64,000 nt of DNA from Thermoplasmata archaeon (lineage in GTDB: Archaea; Thermoplasmatota; Thermoplasmata; Methanomassiliicoccales; Methanomethylophilaceae): the NCBI GenBank assembly GCA_015063225.1, contig SUSU01000004.1:23157-87156 (forward strand). The letters are read 5' to 3'. Below the pieces are notes generated by a model. That model searched no databases and was not told the DNA's origin. It saw only the letters and a list, made by a program, of their open reading frames with translations. Both the position numbers and the translations under genes were made by a program. Positions 1 to 9,700 of this stretch are shown one piece after another. Each line of letters starts with the position of its first letter. Position 1 is the first letter of the stretch.

Positions 1-800
1 ACGTCCCCGCCCTCAACGACATCGAGAAGAAGGTCGGACGCCGCATCGTCGAGCTCGACCACACCTCTCCCGCCTACGACAACCCTCCGCCCGCCAGCGT
101 CAAGGAGCGCGGGAAGCAGATCAAGAAGCGCAACGCCGCCCGCAAGGAGGCCGCCGCCGAGCTCGCCTCCGCGCCCGAGAAGGCCGAGAGCCGCCGCCGC
201 ACCGTGGAAGCAGCCATGGAGGGAGGACGCAAGAAGTCCGAGAGGACCCTCGACGGAGCCCTCGACAAACCCCGCAAAGAAAGGGGTAAGGACAGAGGAG
301 CCAGGAAGCCCGCCGCCAAGCCCGAGGCACAGCAGCCGAGGAAGCAGAAGGCCGCTCCCGAGAAGAAGAAGCCCGCCATCATCGAGGACGTCTTCGAACG
401 CGAACCCGGATGGCAGGAGGCCCGCAACGAGCGCCGCGAGGGACAGACCTCGAAGGCCATCGGATACACCCCGCAGGGCGTCCCCGAGAAGCCCCAGGCG
501 CTGCACGCCTACGTCCAGATCGACAGGGCTCCCCTCCCCGAGAAGGAGACCACCTGGGACCGCCTCGAGCTCTCCGTGGGTTCCGACGACGGCGCCGACG
601 TGGACAAGCTCACCAGGTTCATCATCAGGACCGCAGGCATCGCCAGCAAGGACATCAGGAACGTCCACGTCTTCGCGGACAAGTCCCGCGTCCAGGTCAT
701 AAGGTACAGGTCGCAGGAGGTCGTGGACGAGGTCTTCGGACAGACCTTCAACAACCGCCGCCGCGTCCTCGTGACCAACCTGTCCGACAAGAAGGACTGA
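1..800 (+). CDS. DEAD-box RNA helicase, C-terminal part (5' end outside window)
   Basis: The reading frame is open from base 3, so the window cuts into the gene. The first visible residues (VPALNDIEKKVGRR) resemble the end of a DEAD-box helicase core. A linker of about 100 residues rich in Lys, Arg, Ala and Glu follows. The last ~80 residues look like a DbpA-type RNA-binding domain (RLELSVGSDDGADVDK, then IIRTAGIASKDIRNVHVF). The DEAD motifs lie upstream and are not visible, so the family call rests on the tail. A second DbpA-type helicase lies at 60000-61424. Likely role: ATP-dependent RNA remodelling, perhaps in ribosome assembly. Confidence 0.72.
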   Translation, partial: VPALNDIEKKVGRRIVELDHTSPAYDNPPPASVKERGKQIKKRNAARKEAAAELASAPEKAESRRRTVEAAMEGGRKKSERTLDGALDKPRKERGKDRGARKPAAKPEAQQPRKQKAAPEKKKPAIIEDVFEREPGWQEARNERREGQTSKAIGYTPQGVPEKPQALHAYVQIDRAPLPEKETTWDRLELSVGSDDGADVDKLTRFIIRTAGIASKDIRNVHVFADKSRVQVIRYRSQEVVDEVFGQTFNNRRRVLVTNLSDKKD

Positions 801-812
801 AATACTGACACC

Positions 813-832
813 GGCCGGGGCCCTCCCCGGCC
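813..832 (+). terminator. Hairpin after the helicase gene
   Basis: The 8-bp stem GGCCGGGG/CCCCGGCC begins 12 bases after the helicase stop. A moderately T-rich stretch follows. It could end transcripts from either converging gene. Confidence 0.45.
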
Positions 833-868
833 ATCATTTCTCATCGATTGAAAAAGAAGAGCCAGACA

Positions 869-1153
869 TCAACTGTTTCTCTGGTTCTCGAGGAGTTTCT
901 CCAGGAGCGCAGTGGCGTCCCTGATGCAGTCCGCGCGGACGGTCTGGGGGAGGTACATGACCTTACCCTGAGTGTAGAGAGTGACCTCCTTCCCCTCCCA
1001 TTTGTAGACGAGCATCATCTCGTCGCGGGAGACGATCTCGCAGCCCTCCTTCCTGAGGAACTCCTCGGCCTTCTCCATGTCGAGGTCGAGGATGTCCGCG
1101 GAGATGGCCATGAAGGCCTGTCCCCCGCAGAGGCGGGCGGTGGTGAACCTCAT
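869..1153 (-). CDS. Conserved hypothetical small protein (94 aa)
   Basis: I do not recognise this 94-residue protein. It mixes short strands and helices (MEKAEEFLRKEGCEIV, then MMLVYKWEGKEVTLYTQGKV), has no signal peptide or membrane segment, and ends in a charged helix. Its ATG overlaps the stop of the upstream UPF0200-type gene by four bases (ATGA), so the two are probably translated together. The strand and coupling support a real gene, but nothing in the sequence fixes a function. Confidence 0.65.
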   Translation of the reverse strand: MRFTTARLCGGQAFMAISADILDLDMEKAEEFLRKEGCEIVSRDEMMLVYKWEGKEVTLYTQGKVMYLPQTVRADCIRDATALLEKLLENQRNS

Positions 1154-1683
1154 CTTATCGACCTCAGCAGGTCGGCCGCGGCGGAATGGAAGGATTCCAG
1201 GTCGGACATGTTCGGGATCACGTAATCAGCGAGGGCGATGACCTCTCCGGAGCCCCATCCGAGTTCGCGGGAATCCCTCTCCCTGAACTCCTCGGGGGTG
1301 GCGGGCGCATCCGCGCGGGCGCGTTTCACGAGACGCTCGTAACGTACGGACGGGGAGGCGTGCACAGCAATGACGGTCACATCGCCGCCAAGGGCGATGA
1401 AGGTCTCGATCTCGCTGCGGGAACGGCATCCGTCTATCAGACACAGATCACCGTCGCCGGCCTTCCCCATGACCCTCTTGGCCCAGATGTCGGCTCCGAA
1501 ACGCTCCCTCTCGCGGGTGGCGAACTGCCCGACCGAAAGCCCTTCGGACTCCGCACCGGAGGATGCGTAGCACTCACGCACCACATCCCCCATGCGGACA
1601 AACGGGATCCCCATGCCCGTGGCGGCGGTGAGGAGCTCCTCCTTGCCGGCGCCGGGCATGCCGGAGACTACGATGAGCTTCAT
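1150..1683 (-). CDS. UPF0200-type archaeal P-loop nucleotide kinase-like protein
   Basis: This 177-residue protein starts MKLIVVSGMPGAGKEE, with a Walker A motif at residues 8-15. Later it has an LIDGCRSRSEIETF segment, as expected for the LID and acceptor region of small kinases. It resembles the archaeal UPF0200 family, which is related to dephospho-CoA kinase and adenylate kinase folds and has no settled substrate. The start at 1683 overlaps the pyrI stop by four bases. A longer frame to 1818 exists but lies inside pyrI and gives implausible sequence. A phosphotransferase is likely; the substrate is unknown. Confidence 0.75.
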   Translation of the reverse strand: MKLIVVSGMPGAGKEELLTAATGMGIPFVRMGDVVRECYASSGAESEGLSVGQFATRERERFGADIWAKRVMGKAGDGDLCLIDGCRSRSEIETFIALGGDVTVIAVHASPSVRYERLVKRARADAPATPEEFRERDSRELGWGSGEVIALADYVIPNMSDLESFHSAAADLLRSIR

Positions 1684-2156
1684 CTCAGATGCGCCGAGAT
1701 GTTGGTGAGGTCGCGGTCGCAGTACATGCAGCGCAGCTTCGGGGGGCAGCGGGACTCCACGAAGAAACGGGAGGACACGGGTTCGCCCTTGTTGGTGATG
1801 CAGTTGGGGTTGCTGCACCTGACGAGCCCGACGACGGTGTCGCCGAGGCGGACGCTGTACTTGTCAGCCACGTAGTAGTCGCGGATGATGGAGATGGTCG
1901 CCTGGGGGGCGATGAGGGCGATCTTGTCGGCAGCCTCGGAGTCGATCTCCATGTCCTCGAGCTTGACGATGTCCTTCCACTTCATCTCCTCGTGGGAGGT
2001 GGCGACGTGTATTCCGATGGATATGGTGGAGTCAATGTTGTCCTCGTTGACACCGAGGATCTTCAGGACGTTGAGGGCCTGACCGCTGGTGATGTGGTCG
2101 ATGACGGTACCGTTCCTGATCGGGGGGATCTTGATTTCCTGAGGTTCGGGACTCAT
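1680..2156 (-). CDS. pyrI: Aspartate carbamoyltransferase regulatory subunit PyrI
   Basis: This 158-residue protein has the two PyrI domains. The N-terminal nucleotide-binding part contains IPPIRNGTVIDHI and ALNVLKILG. The C-terminal zinc domain contains CSNPNC and CMYC cysteine pairs. PyrI binds allosteric nucleotides and joins catalytic trimers into the ATCase holoenzyme of pyrimidine synthesis. Its ATG overlaps the pyrB stop by four bases, the usual pyrBI arrangement. The kinase-like gene downstream is also overlapped, so all four minus-strand genes probably form one transcript. Confidence 0.95.
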   Translation of the reverse strand: MSPEPQEIKIPPIRNGTVIDHITSGQALNVLKILGVNEDNIDSTISIGIHVATSHEEMKWKDIVKLEDMEIDSEAADKIALIAPQATISIIRDYYVADKYSVRLGDTVVGLVRCSNPNCITNKGEPVSSRFFVESRCPPKLRCMYCDRDLTNISAHLR

Positions 2157-3085
2157 TGCATCTCACCTCCGAGAATGGCGCAGAGGATGGCCATCCTCAC
2201 GGGCACGCCGTTGAAGGCCTGCTGGAAGTAGCGGGCGTGGGGCGTGCTGTCGACCTCCGTGGCAATCTCGTTCACGCGGGGCAGGGGGTGCATGATGATC
2301 ATATCGTCCCTGGCGCTGCGCAGGAGGTTGTTGTCTATGCGGTAGGTGTCGGCGACCTTCTGGTACTCGGCGGGGTCGGGGAACCTCTCCCTCTGGATCC
2401 TGGTGACGTAGAGCACGTCGGAATCAGAGATGACGTCCTCGATGTTGTCGGTCTGCTTCTTCAGGCATCCCTTCTCCTTCAGGCGTCCGACGATGTCGTC
2501 GGGCATCTGCAGAGACTCGGGGGCGACGAGTGTGAGGTTGACCCCGAACATGGTAAGGGCCTGAGCGAGGGTGTGCACGGTGCGGCCGTACTTCAGGTCG
2601 CCGAGCAGGGTGACGTTGAGGCCGTCGAGGGAACCCTTGGCCTCCTTCATGGTGAAGAGGTCGAGCAGCATCTGCGTAGGGTGCGAGCCGGCACCGTCGC
2701 CGGCGTTGATGACGGGGTTGATGGATACGTCCGCGGCGAGGCGGGCGGCGCCCTCGTAGGGGTGGCGGAGGACGATGACGTCGCAGTAGGCGTCAACCAT
2801 GCGGATGGTGTCCGCCAGCGTCTCGCCTTTCGCGATTGAGGTCATGGACATCTCGGAGACGTCGATGACGTCGCATCCCAGCCTGTGGGCGGCGCTCTCG
2901 AAAGAGAGCTTGGTGCGGGTGGAAGGCTCGAAGAACAGATTTCCGAGTATGCGTCCGTCGAGTGCGCGGTGCACCTTCTCTCCGAGTGCATAAGGCACCA
3001 TCTGTTTGGAGAGGTCTAGGATGTACTCGATGTCCTCTCTGCTGAGGTCGCGGATGGAAACGAGATCCTTATCGTAGAAGTCCAT
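2153..3085 (-). CDS. pyrB: Aspartate carbamoyltransferase catalytic subunit PyrB
   Basis: PyrB condenses carbamoyl phosphate and aspartate in de novo pyrimidine synthesis. The 310-residue protein shows the carbamoyl-phosphate loop FFEPSTRTKLSFESA, the GDGAGSHPTQMLLDLFT segment and HPLPRVNEI near the C-terminus. The start MDFYDKDLVS was chosen because it gives the usual family length; a 33-residue upstream extension is Arg-rich and lies in the divergent promoter. A GGGGAG ribosome-binding-like sequence precedes the ATG. It is the first gene of the pyrBI operon. Confidence 0.95.
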   Translation of the reverse strand: MDFYDKDLVSIRDLSREDIEYILDLSKQMVPYALGEKVHRALDGRILGNLFFEPSTRTKLSFESAAHRLGCDVIDVSEMSMTSIAKGETLADTIRMVDAYCDVIVLRHPYEGAARLAADVSINPVINAGDGAGSHPTQMLLDLFTMKEAKGSLDGLNVTLLGDLKYGRTVHTLAQALTMFGVNLTLVAPESLQMPDDIVGRLKEKGCLKKQTDNIEDVISDSDVLYVTRIQRERFPDPAEYQKVADTYRIDNNLLRSARDDMIIMHPLPRVNEIATEVDSTPHARYFQQAFNGVPVRMAILCAILGGEMQ

Positions 3086-3103
3086 GCTCCCCGTATCGCA
3101 GAT

Positions 3104-3147
3104 TAGGATTTTAAACAGTCGCGGGCGCCTGCGCACACTATTTAAGG
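3104..3147. promoter_or_regulatory. Divergent promoter region pyrB / arcS
   Basis: The 85-base gap between pyrB and arcS holds two TATA-like stretches: GTTTAAAATCC facing pyrB near 3106-3117 and ACTATTTAAGG facing arcS near 3137-3147. Each sits about 25-30 bases from a start codon. This suggests leaderless or very short-leader transcripts in both directions. Confidence 0.5.
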
Positions 3148-3170
3148 AGGTCGGCTTTCGTCGTCTCATC

Positions 3171-4862
3171 ATGCTAGACGTCAACTTCCGTTCCCAAAGG
3201 GGCCGCGTATGCCGCTATTCCTCAGACGGGCGCTCGCTCGATACCCCCGCCATGCTCCCCTGGGGCCCCGATTTCGATTCGTGCGTGTTCGAAAGCGGGA
3301 ACGGCAGAACCGTCAGGATCTGCGGAAAGGAGGTCTCCGTGGATCCCAAGTTCCTCACCACCCCCTCGTCCGGCGAGAAGGCCCCCGTGATGTGCAAGGA
3401 CGGCATGGCCGTCCTCCGCCTCCCCGTGAACGGCGACGAGATCATCCCCGACGACTGCGACGTCGTCATCGTCCCCAACGCCTACGAGATACGTGAGAAC
3501 TTCCGCACGCTGGTGGATCAGACCGTAAGAGCCAGACAGGCCACCGGATACGGAAGGATGCTAGTCATGCTCGGCGTCGCCGACCCATCCAACGCCGCGT
3601 TCCTGACCTACATGGGAGTGGACGTCGTGGACGAATCATTCGTCCGCACCGCAGGGGACAACGGCTACCACACCCTCGCCGAGGGCACCGTCTACGTCGG
3701 TTCCGACTGCTCCCCCGCCAACTCCGCCGAGCTCAAGACCGAGCTCTCCAAGGCATCCACCTTCATCAAGGCCGGCAGGCTCAGGGAACTCGTCGACCAG
3801 AGGTCCTTCTCCCGCGCCGACAACGTCGCCGCCCTGAGGATATTCGATTCCGACTACTACGACTTCCAGGAGGAGGGCTTCGCCGTCAACGCCGGCAGGT
3901 TCTCCTGCAACACCGTACAAGCCCTCCGCAGGCCGGACATCGTCCGCCACGAGAACAGGATGAGGGATTGGTACGTGCCCCCGGAGCACAAGAAGGTCCT
4001 CCTTCTCCTGCCCTGCAGCGCGAAGAAGCCCTATCACATCTCCCGCACCCACAGGATGTTCGGTTCCGCGATCCACACCGGCCCCTGGGACACCCTCGTG
4101 CACGAGGTCATCATCACCTCGCCCCTCGGAGTCGTGCCCCGCGAGCTCGATGCGTTCTACCCCGCCAACGCCTACGACATCCCCGTCACAGGGGAGTGGA
4201 AACCCGAGGAGAAGGCGAGGATCGCCCGCATGCTGCAGGACCTCATCTCCAAGGGACATTACGAGAAGGTCATCTCCCATCTCGGCGAGGACGACGAACT
4301 GGTGAAGGACGTCTGCCCGGAGATGGTATCCACCTCCGTCGGCGACAGCGTGTCCCCCGCATCCCTCGATAATCTGGACAGGGCCGTCCGCGAGATGACC
4401 AAGGACTGGAAGGCCCTCGACTGGAACACCGACAGGAAGGAGTGCGTCCGTTCCGCCCTCACATACCAGTTCGGGAAGGAGGTCGCGGACGCCATCATGG
4501 ACGAGAAGACCTCCGCCACCGGCAAATACCCCTACTGGAAGGTCTTCCGCGAGGAGGGTTCCAAGAAGATCCAGCTCGGGATGCTCTCGGCGGAGAGGGG
4601 CATGTTCTCCCTCACCCCGGACGGCGCCCGCATTCTCGCCGACAAGGGGGTCGCCATGGTGGAGACCACAGATGACTTCCCCATCAAGGGCAGCCTCTAC
4701 GCGGTAGGCGTCGCCAAGGCCGACCACTCCATCCGCGAGGGCGACGAGGCGGTGATCGTCTTCAACGGCACCGTCAAGGGTGTCGGCGTCGCCATGATGT
4801 GCGGTGCGGAGATGGAACAGGCCAAACGCGGTGTCGCCATCAAGACCCGCCACAAGATATGA
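3171..4862 (+). CDS. arcS: Archaeosine synthase ArcS (TgtA2-type)
   Basis: The 563-residue protein has the ArcS catalytic signature PCSAKKPYHISRTH (PC-x3-KPY-x2-S-x2-H), with the Cys near residue 281. The flanking region VITSPLGVVPRELDAFYPANAYD is typical of the family, and the C-terminus (about residues 485-563) looks like a PUA RNA-binding domain. ArcS converts preQ0 at position 15 of archaeal tRNA toward archaeosine. The start at 3171 was chosen because it follows a TATA-like box by about 27 bases; an upstream extension overlaps pyrB's promoter and is not family-like. Confidence 0.9.
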   Translation: MLDVNFRSQRGRVCRYSSDGRSLDTPAMLPWGPDFDSCVFESGNGRTVRICGKEVSVDPKFLTTPSSGEKAPVMCKDGMAVLRLPVNGDEIIPDDCDVVIVPNAYEIRENFRTLVDQTVRARQATGYGRMLVMLGVADPSNAAFLTYMGVDVVDESFVRTAGDNGYHTLAEGTVYVGSDCSPANSAELKTELSKASTFIKAGRLRELVDQRSFSRADNVAALRIFDSDYYDFQEEGFAVNAGRFSCNTVQALRRPDIVRHENRMRDWYVPPEHKKVLLLLPCSAKKPYHISRTHRMFGSAIHTGPWDTLVHEVIITSPLGVVPRELDAFYPANAYDIPVTGEWKPEEKARIARMLQDLISKGHYEKVISHLGEDDELVKDVCPEMVSTSVGDSVSPASLDNLDRAVREMTKDWKALDWNTDRKECVRSALTYQFGKEVADAIMDEKTSATGKYPYWKVFREEGSKKIQLGMLSAERGMFSLTPDGARILADKGVAMVETTDDFPIKGSLYAVGVAKADHSIREGDEAVIVFNGTVKGVGVAMMCGAEMEQAKRGVAIKTRHKI

Positions 4863-5031
4863 GACCGATAATCGGCGAAAATCGGGCAGTAATCGGCCAC
4901 CTCCCCCGTTCGCAGATATATACCCTAGACGGGAATATGGTCAATAGAGGCGGTCGGCAACTATCCCTCCGAACCGTCTTGGGTCCGGGTCTAATCCCAT
5001 TCTATCCCTCCCCGGGCCCTTCCCACCCTTC

Positions 5032-5895
5032 TCAGTCCTTCTCAGAGGAGTCCTCGAGGTCGACCGCCTTCATGAAACGGTAACTGAACAGCAGACCAAT
5101 TACGAACAGCACGGCGGAGACCGCGAGCTCCACGGGATCGGAGACGTAATCCACGGAATAAGCCAGAACCGCGACGATCGAACCGACGGTGAGTCCCAGG
5201 ATCAGGAACATGGTGCTCCCGTGATGGTCCTCGAGGGCCAGATGGATGAGCTTCGAGAACAGGAACACCGCGACGAGCCCTCCCAGGAGCATGATGCAGA
5301 GCTCGGTGACCTTCAGGTCGCCGACGATCTCGGTGAATGCCGCGAAGTAGCCGATCGAGATCAATAAAGTGGAATGGCTGAGGCCGGGTAGCATCATGGA
5401 GACGATGACTATCATCCCGATGACGAATAGGATCACGCACCCCACCGCATCAGTGCCGACCTCGACGTCGTCCATCCCGCCGAAGTGGTCGACGAGGATC
5501 ATGACGGCCATCACCGCCATTCCGACAGCGAACGCCAACCACTCCGCGGATGTCGTCTTTGCACCGTCACCCTTGGCGGAGGCGTAAATCATCGGGACCT
5601 GTCCGAGGATCAATCCTCCGAAGAACATCATGCATTCCGCCGGATAGTCGTCGATGAGGATGTTGAGCACCTTGGCGACGAGGACGGTACCTATCAGTAC
5701 ACCGATCAGAAGAATCATCAGGAAGGCGAAGTCCTTGCGGATCCATTTCCTGAGATAGGCCATATCGCGGATGAGGCGTTCGTATATCCCGAACGCTACA
5801 CAGACGGTCGCACCGCTGATGCCGGGCAGCATCGAGGCGATTCCCGCGACGATGCCCATGGCGAGTTCCTTGATGCTGGTGACGGCCGAGACCAT
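5032..5895 (-). CDS. DUF368 membrane protein (PopT-like polyprenyl-phosphate transporter family)
   Basis: The 287-residue polytopic membrane protein begins with the DUF368 hallmark GIVAGIASMLPGISGATVCVAFGIYERLI and repeats a related MLPGLSHSTLLISIGYF segment in the second half, giving an inverted-repeat look. About eight membrane segments are visible. Bacterial DUF368 proteins have been linked to recycling of undecaprenyl phosphate. An archaeal member might move a dolichol-type phosphate, but that is inference. It ends in a charged tail (EDSSEKD). Confidence 0.85.
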   Translation of the reverse strand: MVSAVTSIKELAMGIVAGIASMLPGISGATVCVAFGIYERLIRDMAYLRKWIRKDFAFLMILLIGVLIGTVLVAKVLNILIDDYPAECMMFFGGLILGQVPMIYASAKGDGAKTTSAEWLAFAVGMAVMAVMILVDHFGGMDDVEVGTDAVGCVILFVIGMIVIVSMMLPGLSHSTLLISIGYFAAFTEIVGDLKVTELCIMLLGGLVAVFLFSKLIHLALEDHHGSTMFLILGLTVGSIVAVLAYSVDYVSDPVELAVSAVLFVIGLLFSYRFMKAVDLEDSSEKD

Positions 5896-5975
5896 GCGCC
5901 CCCATCCCCATCCCCCCTATTTATCGCCTATCACGCGCGGGATTCTATTATATCCAGCCTACGATTAGCCGCCCC

Positions 5976-6539
5976 ATGGACTTCGTCACGGTATTCCTCA
6001 TAGGAGTGGGACTCGCCATGGACGCTTTCGCCGTCTCCGTGTGCAAGGGCCTCGCCGTGAAGACCCCGTCCGTGAAACACTATCTCCTGGTGGGACTCTG
6101 GTTCGGAGCGTTCCAGTTCGTGATGCCGGTCATCGGGTTCTACATCGGATCCGCGTTCTACGACTCCGTATCCTCCTATGCGTACATCATCGCAGTCGCC
6201 CTTCTGCTCCTCATCGGGGGCAACATGCTCAGGGAGGCCCTCACCAGGGGGGAGGACGAGGAGGTGGACGGGGACATGGGCCTCGTCACGATGTTCATCC
6301 TCGCGGTCGCCACCAGCATCGATGCGTTCGCCGTCGGCATCAGCTTCGCCATGGACGACACGGACATCCTCACCGCCTCCGCCGTGATTGGGATCGTGAC
6401 CTTTGCCATCAGCATGGCGGGGATGAGGATCGGCTCTGCAGTCGGCAACATCGTCGGCAACAAGGCGGACATCATCGGGGGAGTCATCCTCATAGTCATC
6501 GCGGTCAAGACCGCCCTCGAGAACCTCATCCTCTCGTGA
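5976..6539 (+). CDS. mntP: Manganese efflux pump MntP family
   Basis: The 187-residue membrane protein has about six transmembrane helices arranged as two related halves, with the paired motifs GLAMDAFAVSVCKGL and ATSIDAFAVGISFAM. The conserved Asp residues in these motifs are typical of MntP (DUF204), which exports Mn2+. It is divergent from the DUF368 gene, with an 80-base gap containing TATA-like sequence. Length and motif placement match the family. Confidence 0.9.
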   Translation: MDFVTVFLIGVGLAMDAFAVSVCKGLAVKTPSVKHYLLVGLWFGAFQFVMPVIGFYIGSAFYDSVSSYAYIIAVALLLLIGGNMLREALTRGEDEEVDGDMGLVTMFILAVATSIDAFAVGISFAMDDTDILTASAVIGIVTFAISMAGMRIGSAVGNIVGNKADIIGGVILIVIAVKTALENLILS

Positions 6540-6611
6540 TCGGACATCTGGCTCATTCACGGGAATCGAAAATAAGGTGCCGTACGGATGAGGAGATTGT
6601 AGAAAGATGAG

Positions 6612-6684
6612 TGCAACCGTCGGGATTCGAACCCGAGTGGCAAGCTTGGAAGGCTTGAATCCTAACCAGCTAGATTACGGTTGC
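6612..6684 (-). tRNA. tRNA-Gly (anticodon TCC)
   Basis: Read on the minus strand, the 73-base cloverleaf has acceptor arms GCAACCG/CGGTTGC, a TCAAGC..GCTTG anticodon stem with loop CTTCCAA (anticodon TCC), and a T arm with GGTTCGAATC. The discriminator base is A and CCA is not encoded. A TATA-like GTTATATACG lies about 25 bases upstream (6706-6716). Confidence 0.95.
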
Positions 6685-6793
6685 AGCGAAATCGCCAATT
6701 GGCCGAACGTATATAACACTAACCCCGGCGCGGTACACAAAAACACGCGTGCGCGCGTGGGTTTATTATTAGGTTAGCAGATAGCCCTGGCGA

Positions 6794-9700
6794 ATGACAG
6801 AGGAACACCCGGTTTTCGCCACGAAGAACGAAGCGGATCTTTGGATGGCAATCGCCCGCGCCCAGAAACAGACCAAGAAGGAGAAGCGCGAGAAGATCGT
6901 ATCCAATGTGCTCCGCAGGGTGGAGACCGGCAAGGACCCCATTTCGTCCGCCATCCTCTGCAAGCTCATCCTCATAGTCAACGAGGTCGAGGCCGACGGA
7001 TGGCAGCAGGACATCTCCGACCTCGTGGACAAACAGAAGGAGGGGGAGGTCAGGGCCACCCTCACCGCCGCCTCCGTCATGTCCAACAGGACGTTCCTCG
7101 CCGAATCCTACAAGTTCCTCAACAACGCCAACGACACCGCAGACGTCGCCACGTACAACCGCGTCCGCGCGGAGGTGCTCTACACCGCGGGCAAGATCGA
7201 CGAGGCGTTCAGATGCATCGTCACCTCGCTCACCAGCGATTCGCTGAACGAGGACTCCTACGCCATCGCCCAGAGGATCAAGGGAGGCAACAACTGGCAG
7301 CCCCTCTGCGCCATCGAGCGCATGGCCGCCGGACTCCCCTACACCACACCGGACGATGACAACAACAGCATCGAGATGGGACTCTTCCGCATCTACCGCG
7401 AATGGTACGAGGGCGACCGCGAGAACGCCAACCGCATGCTCGTGAACTCCGAGGGCTACCGCAGCGGCGACACGAACTTCCTGCTCCTCAGCGCCCGCAT
7501 GGCCGCTGGCCGCGGCGAGTACGCCATCGCCCGTTCGGTCTACGACTCCATCGTCAAGGAGATCACCACCGACGTCTGCGTCCTCTGCGAATCCGCCAAC
7601 GCGTATCTCGAGGGGGACGACCCCGACACTTCCGCCGCCATGTCCCGCTTCCGCGACGCGGAGCGCATAGACCCCACCAACCCCCGCATCGCCCGCGGAC
7701 TCGTCCGCACCTACCTGTTGATGGGGAAGAACACCGAGGCCATCGAGGCGCTGAAGCTGTTCCTCAAGACCGAGTTCGCCGAGAAGGAGGATTTCAACCT
7801 CGCGGCCTCCGTCCTCGCCGAGATGGGCTCGTGGGCCGAGGCCACCGAGGTCGCAGACCGCATCCTCATCACATACCCCGACGACTCCTCGTCGTACATC
7901 ATCAAATCCCGTGCCGCGGTCGCGGACGGCGACATAACATCGGCCCTCAACCACGCCAAGACCGCCTGCCGCTGCGACAAGAAGGATGCCGAGGCCCTCG
8001 CACAGCTCTCCCGCTGCCTCCTCCTGATGAGGCACACCGCGGCCGCAGCCAAGGCCGCCCACAGGGCCGTGTCCATCAACGACCGTTCCCTCTTCGTCCT
8101 CAGGGCGGCGCTCGAGACCTGCCGCGAGACCGGCGACAAGGATTCCGCCGTCGAGGTCTGCAGGAAGATCATCGTCCTCGATCCGGACGACGAGGCGGCC
8201 CTCGACATCCTCAGGAACGCCCAGATGGAGACCATGGTCCGCGAATCCGCGGATTCGGAGGTGTCCATCGAGGCCGCCGACGCCAAGGAGTTCATGGTGC
8301 TCACCAAGAAGCTCCTCGCCGAGAAGCGCTACCCCGAGGTGGAGAGGATGTGCCGCGACAACATCGACAGGTTCGGCGACTCCGCTGAGTTCAGGCGCAT
8401 CAAGGGCAACGCGGAATACGGCATCGGCGAATACGTCAAGGCCTCCGCTTCCTTCGCATCGGCCGCGGTCATGAATCCCGATTCCGCGGAGATCTGGCAC
8501 TCCAAAGGTCTCGCCGACGAGGGGTTCCACGACCTCGAGTCCGCACTCGAGGCCTACAACCGTGCGGTCCTTCTCGACATGAAGAACCCCCATTACTGGA
8601 TCTCCCGCGGATGCGTGCTCCAGGCCAAGGGCGACGATGTCGGTGCCGTGGAATCGTTCAACCGTGCCATCGAGATCGATCAGACCGCCCCCTATCCCCT
8701 GGTCCGCAAGGCCGCCATCCTCGCCAACTACGGCCGTTACGCGGATGCGCTCGTCTTCGTGGACATGGCCGAGTCGGCCGACCCCAACAACAGGAGCCTC
8801 AAGGTGCTCAGGATGAAGATGTGCCTCATGTCCGGCCGTTACAACGACGCCGCCGACATCGGACGCAACCTCATCGCCGCCGAGGACGACACCGAGATCA
8901 CCGCCGACCTCTCCAGGGCCGAGATGGAGATCGGGAACCTCTCCGGCGCCCGCGACCGCGTGGAGGGCGCGCTCATAGCACACCCCGAGGACCTCCACCT
9001 CCTGACCGCCGCCCGCGACATCTACCTCAAGATGGATGACCAGGAATCCCTGGTGGACACCTGCCACAAGATCAACACCCTCGACCCCTACGACCGCGAG
9101 ACCATGAAGATCATGGCCGACGCCCTGATGAAGAACGGCCGCGGGGACGAGGCCTCCGTGCTCTACGAGAACCTCAACCGCTCCCCGGCCAAACCCGCCG
9201 ACGCCCCCAAGGTGGAGAACGCGGGACCGGACACCGACAAGGACTCCCTCTTCGACATCGCCCAATCCATGCTGAAGGTCGGCGACGTCAACGGGTCCGG
9301 AAGGAACGCGGACAAGCTCCTTGAGCTGGATCCGGACAACGAGGACTACATCCTCTTCCGTTCCCGCGTGTTCGAGAAGGCCGGCGATGTCCTCGCCGCC
9401 GAATCGTTCCTGAGGGACTACCTCCGCCACAACCCCGACTCCGTCCGCATCACCGAGGCGTTCGGAGACCTCAAGGCCGGACAGGGCGACCATACCGAGG
9501 CCGTCTCCAACTACATCAGGTGCCTCGAATCCGTCAACCCCCAGAACAACCCCGGCTACCGCGCCCGCCTGCTCGTGAAGCTCGCCCGCTCCCAGGAGGC
9601 CATGAAGGCGCGTCCGGCCGCCATCCGCAGCTACAGCGAGGCCATCCAGCTCAACCCGAGGGACACGGATTCCGCCCGCGTCCTCACCCAGCTCCACCTC

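Noticed and set aside
848..1225. Plus-strand frame opposite the small 94-residue gene
   Set aside because: It has shadow-type composition, and the minus-strand gene is linked by ATGA overlap to its neighbour.
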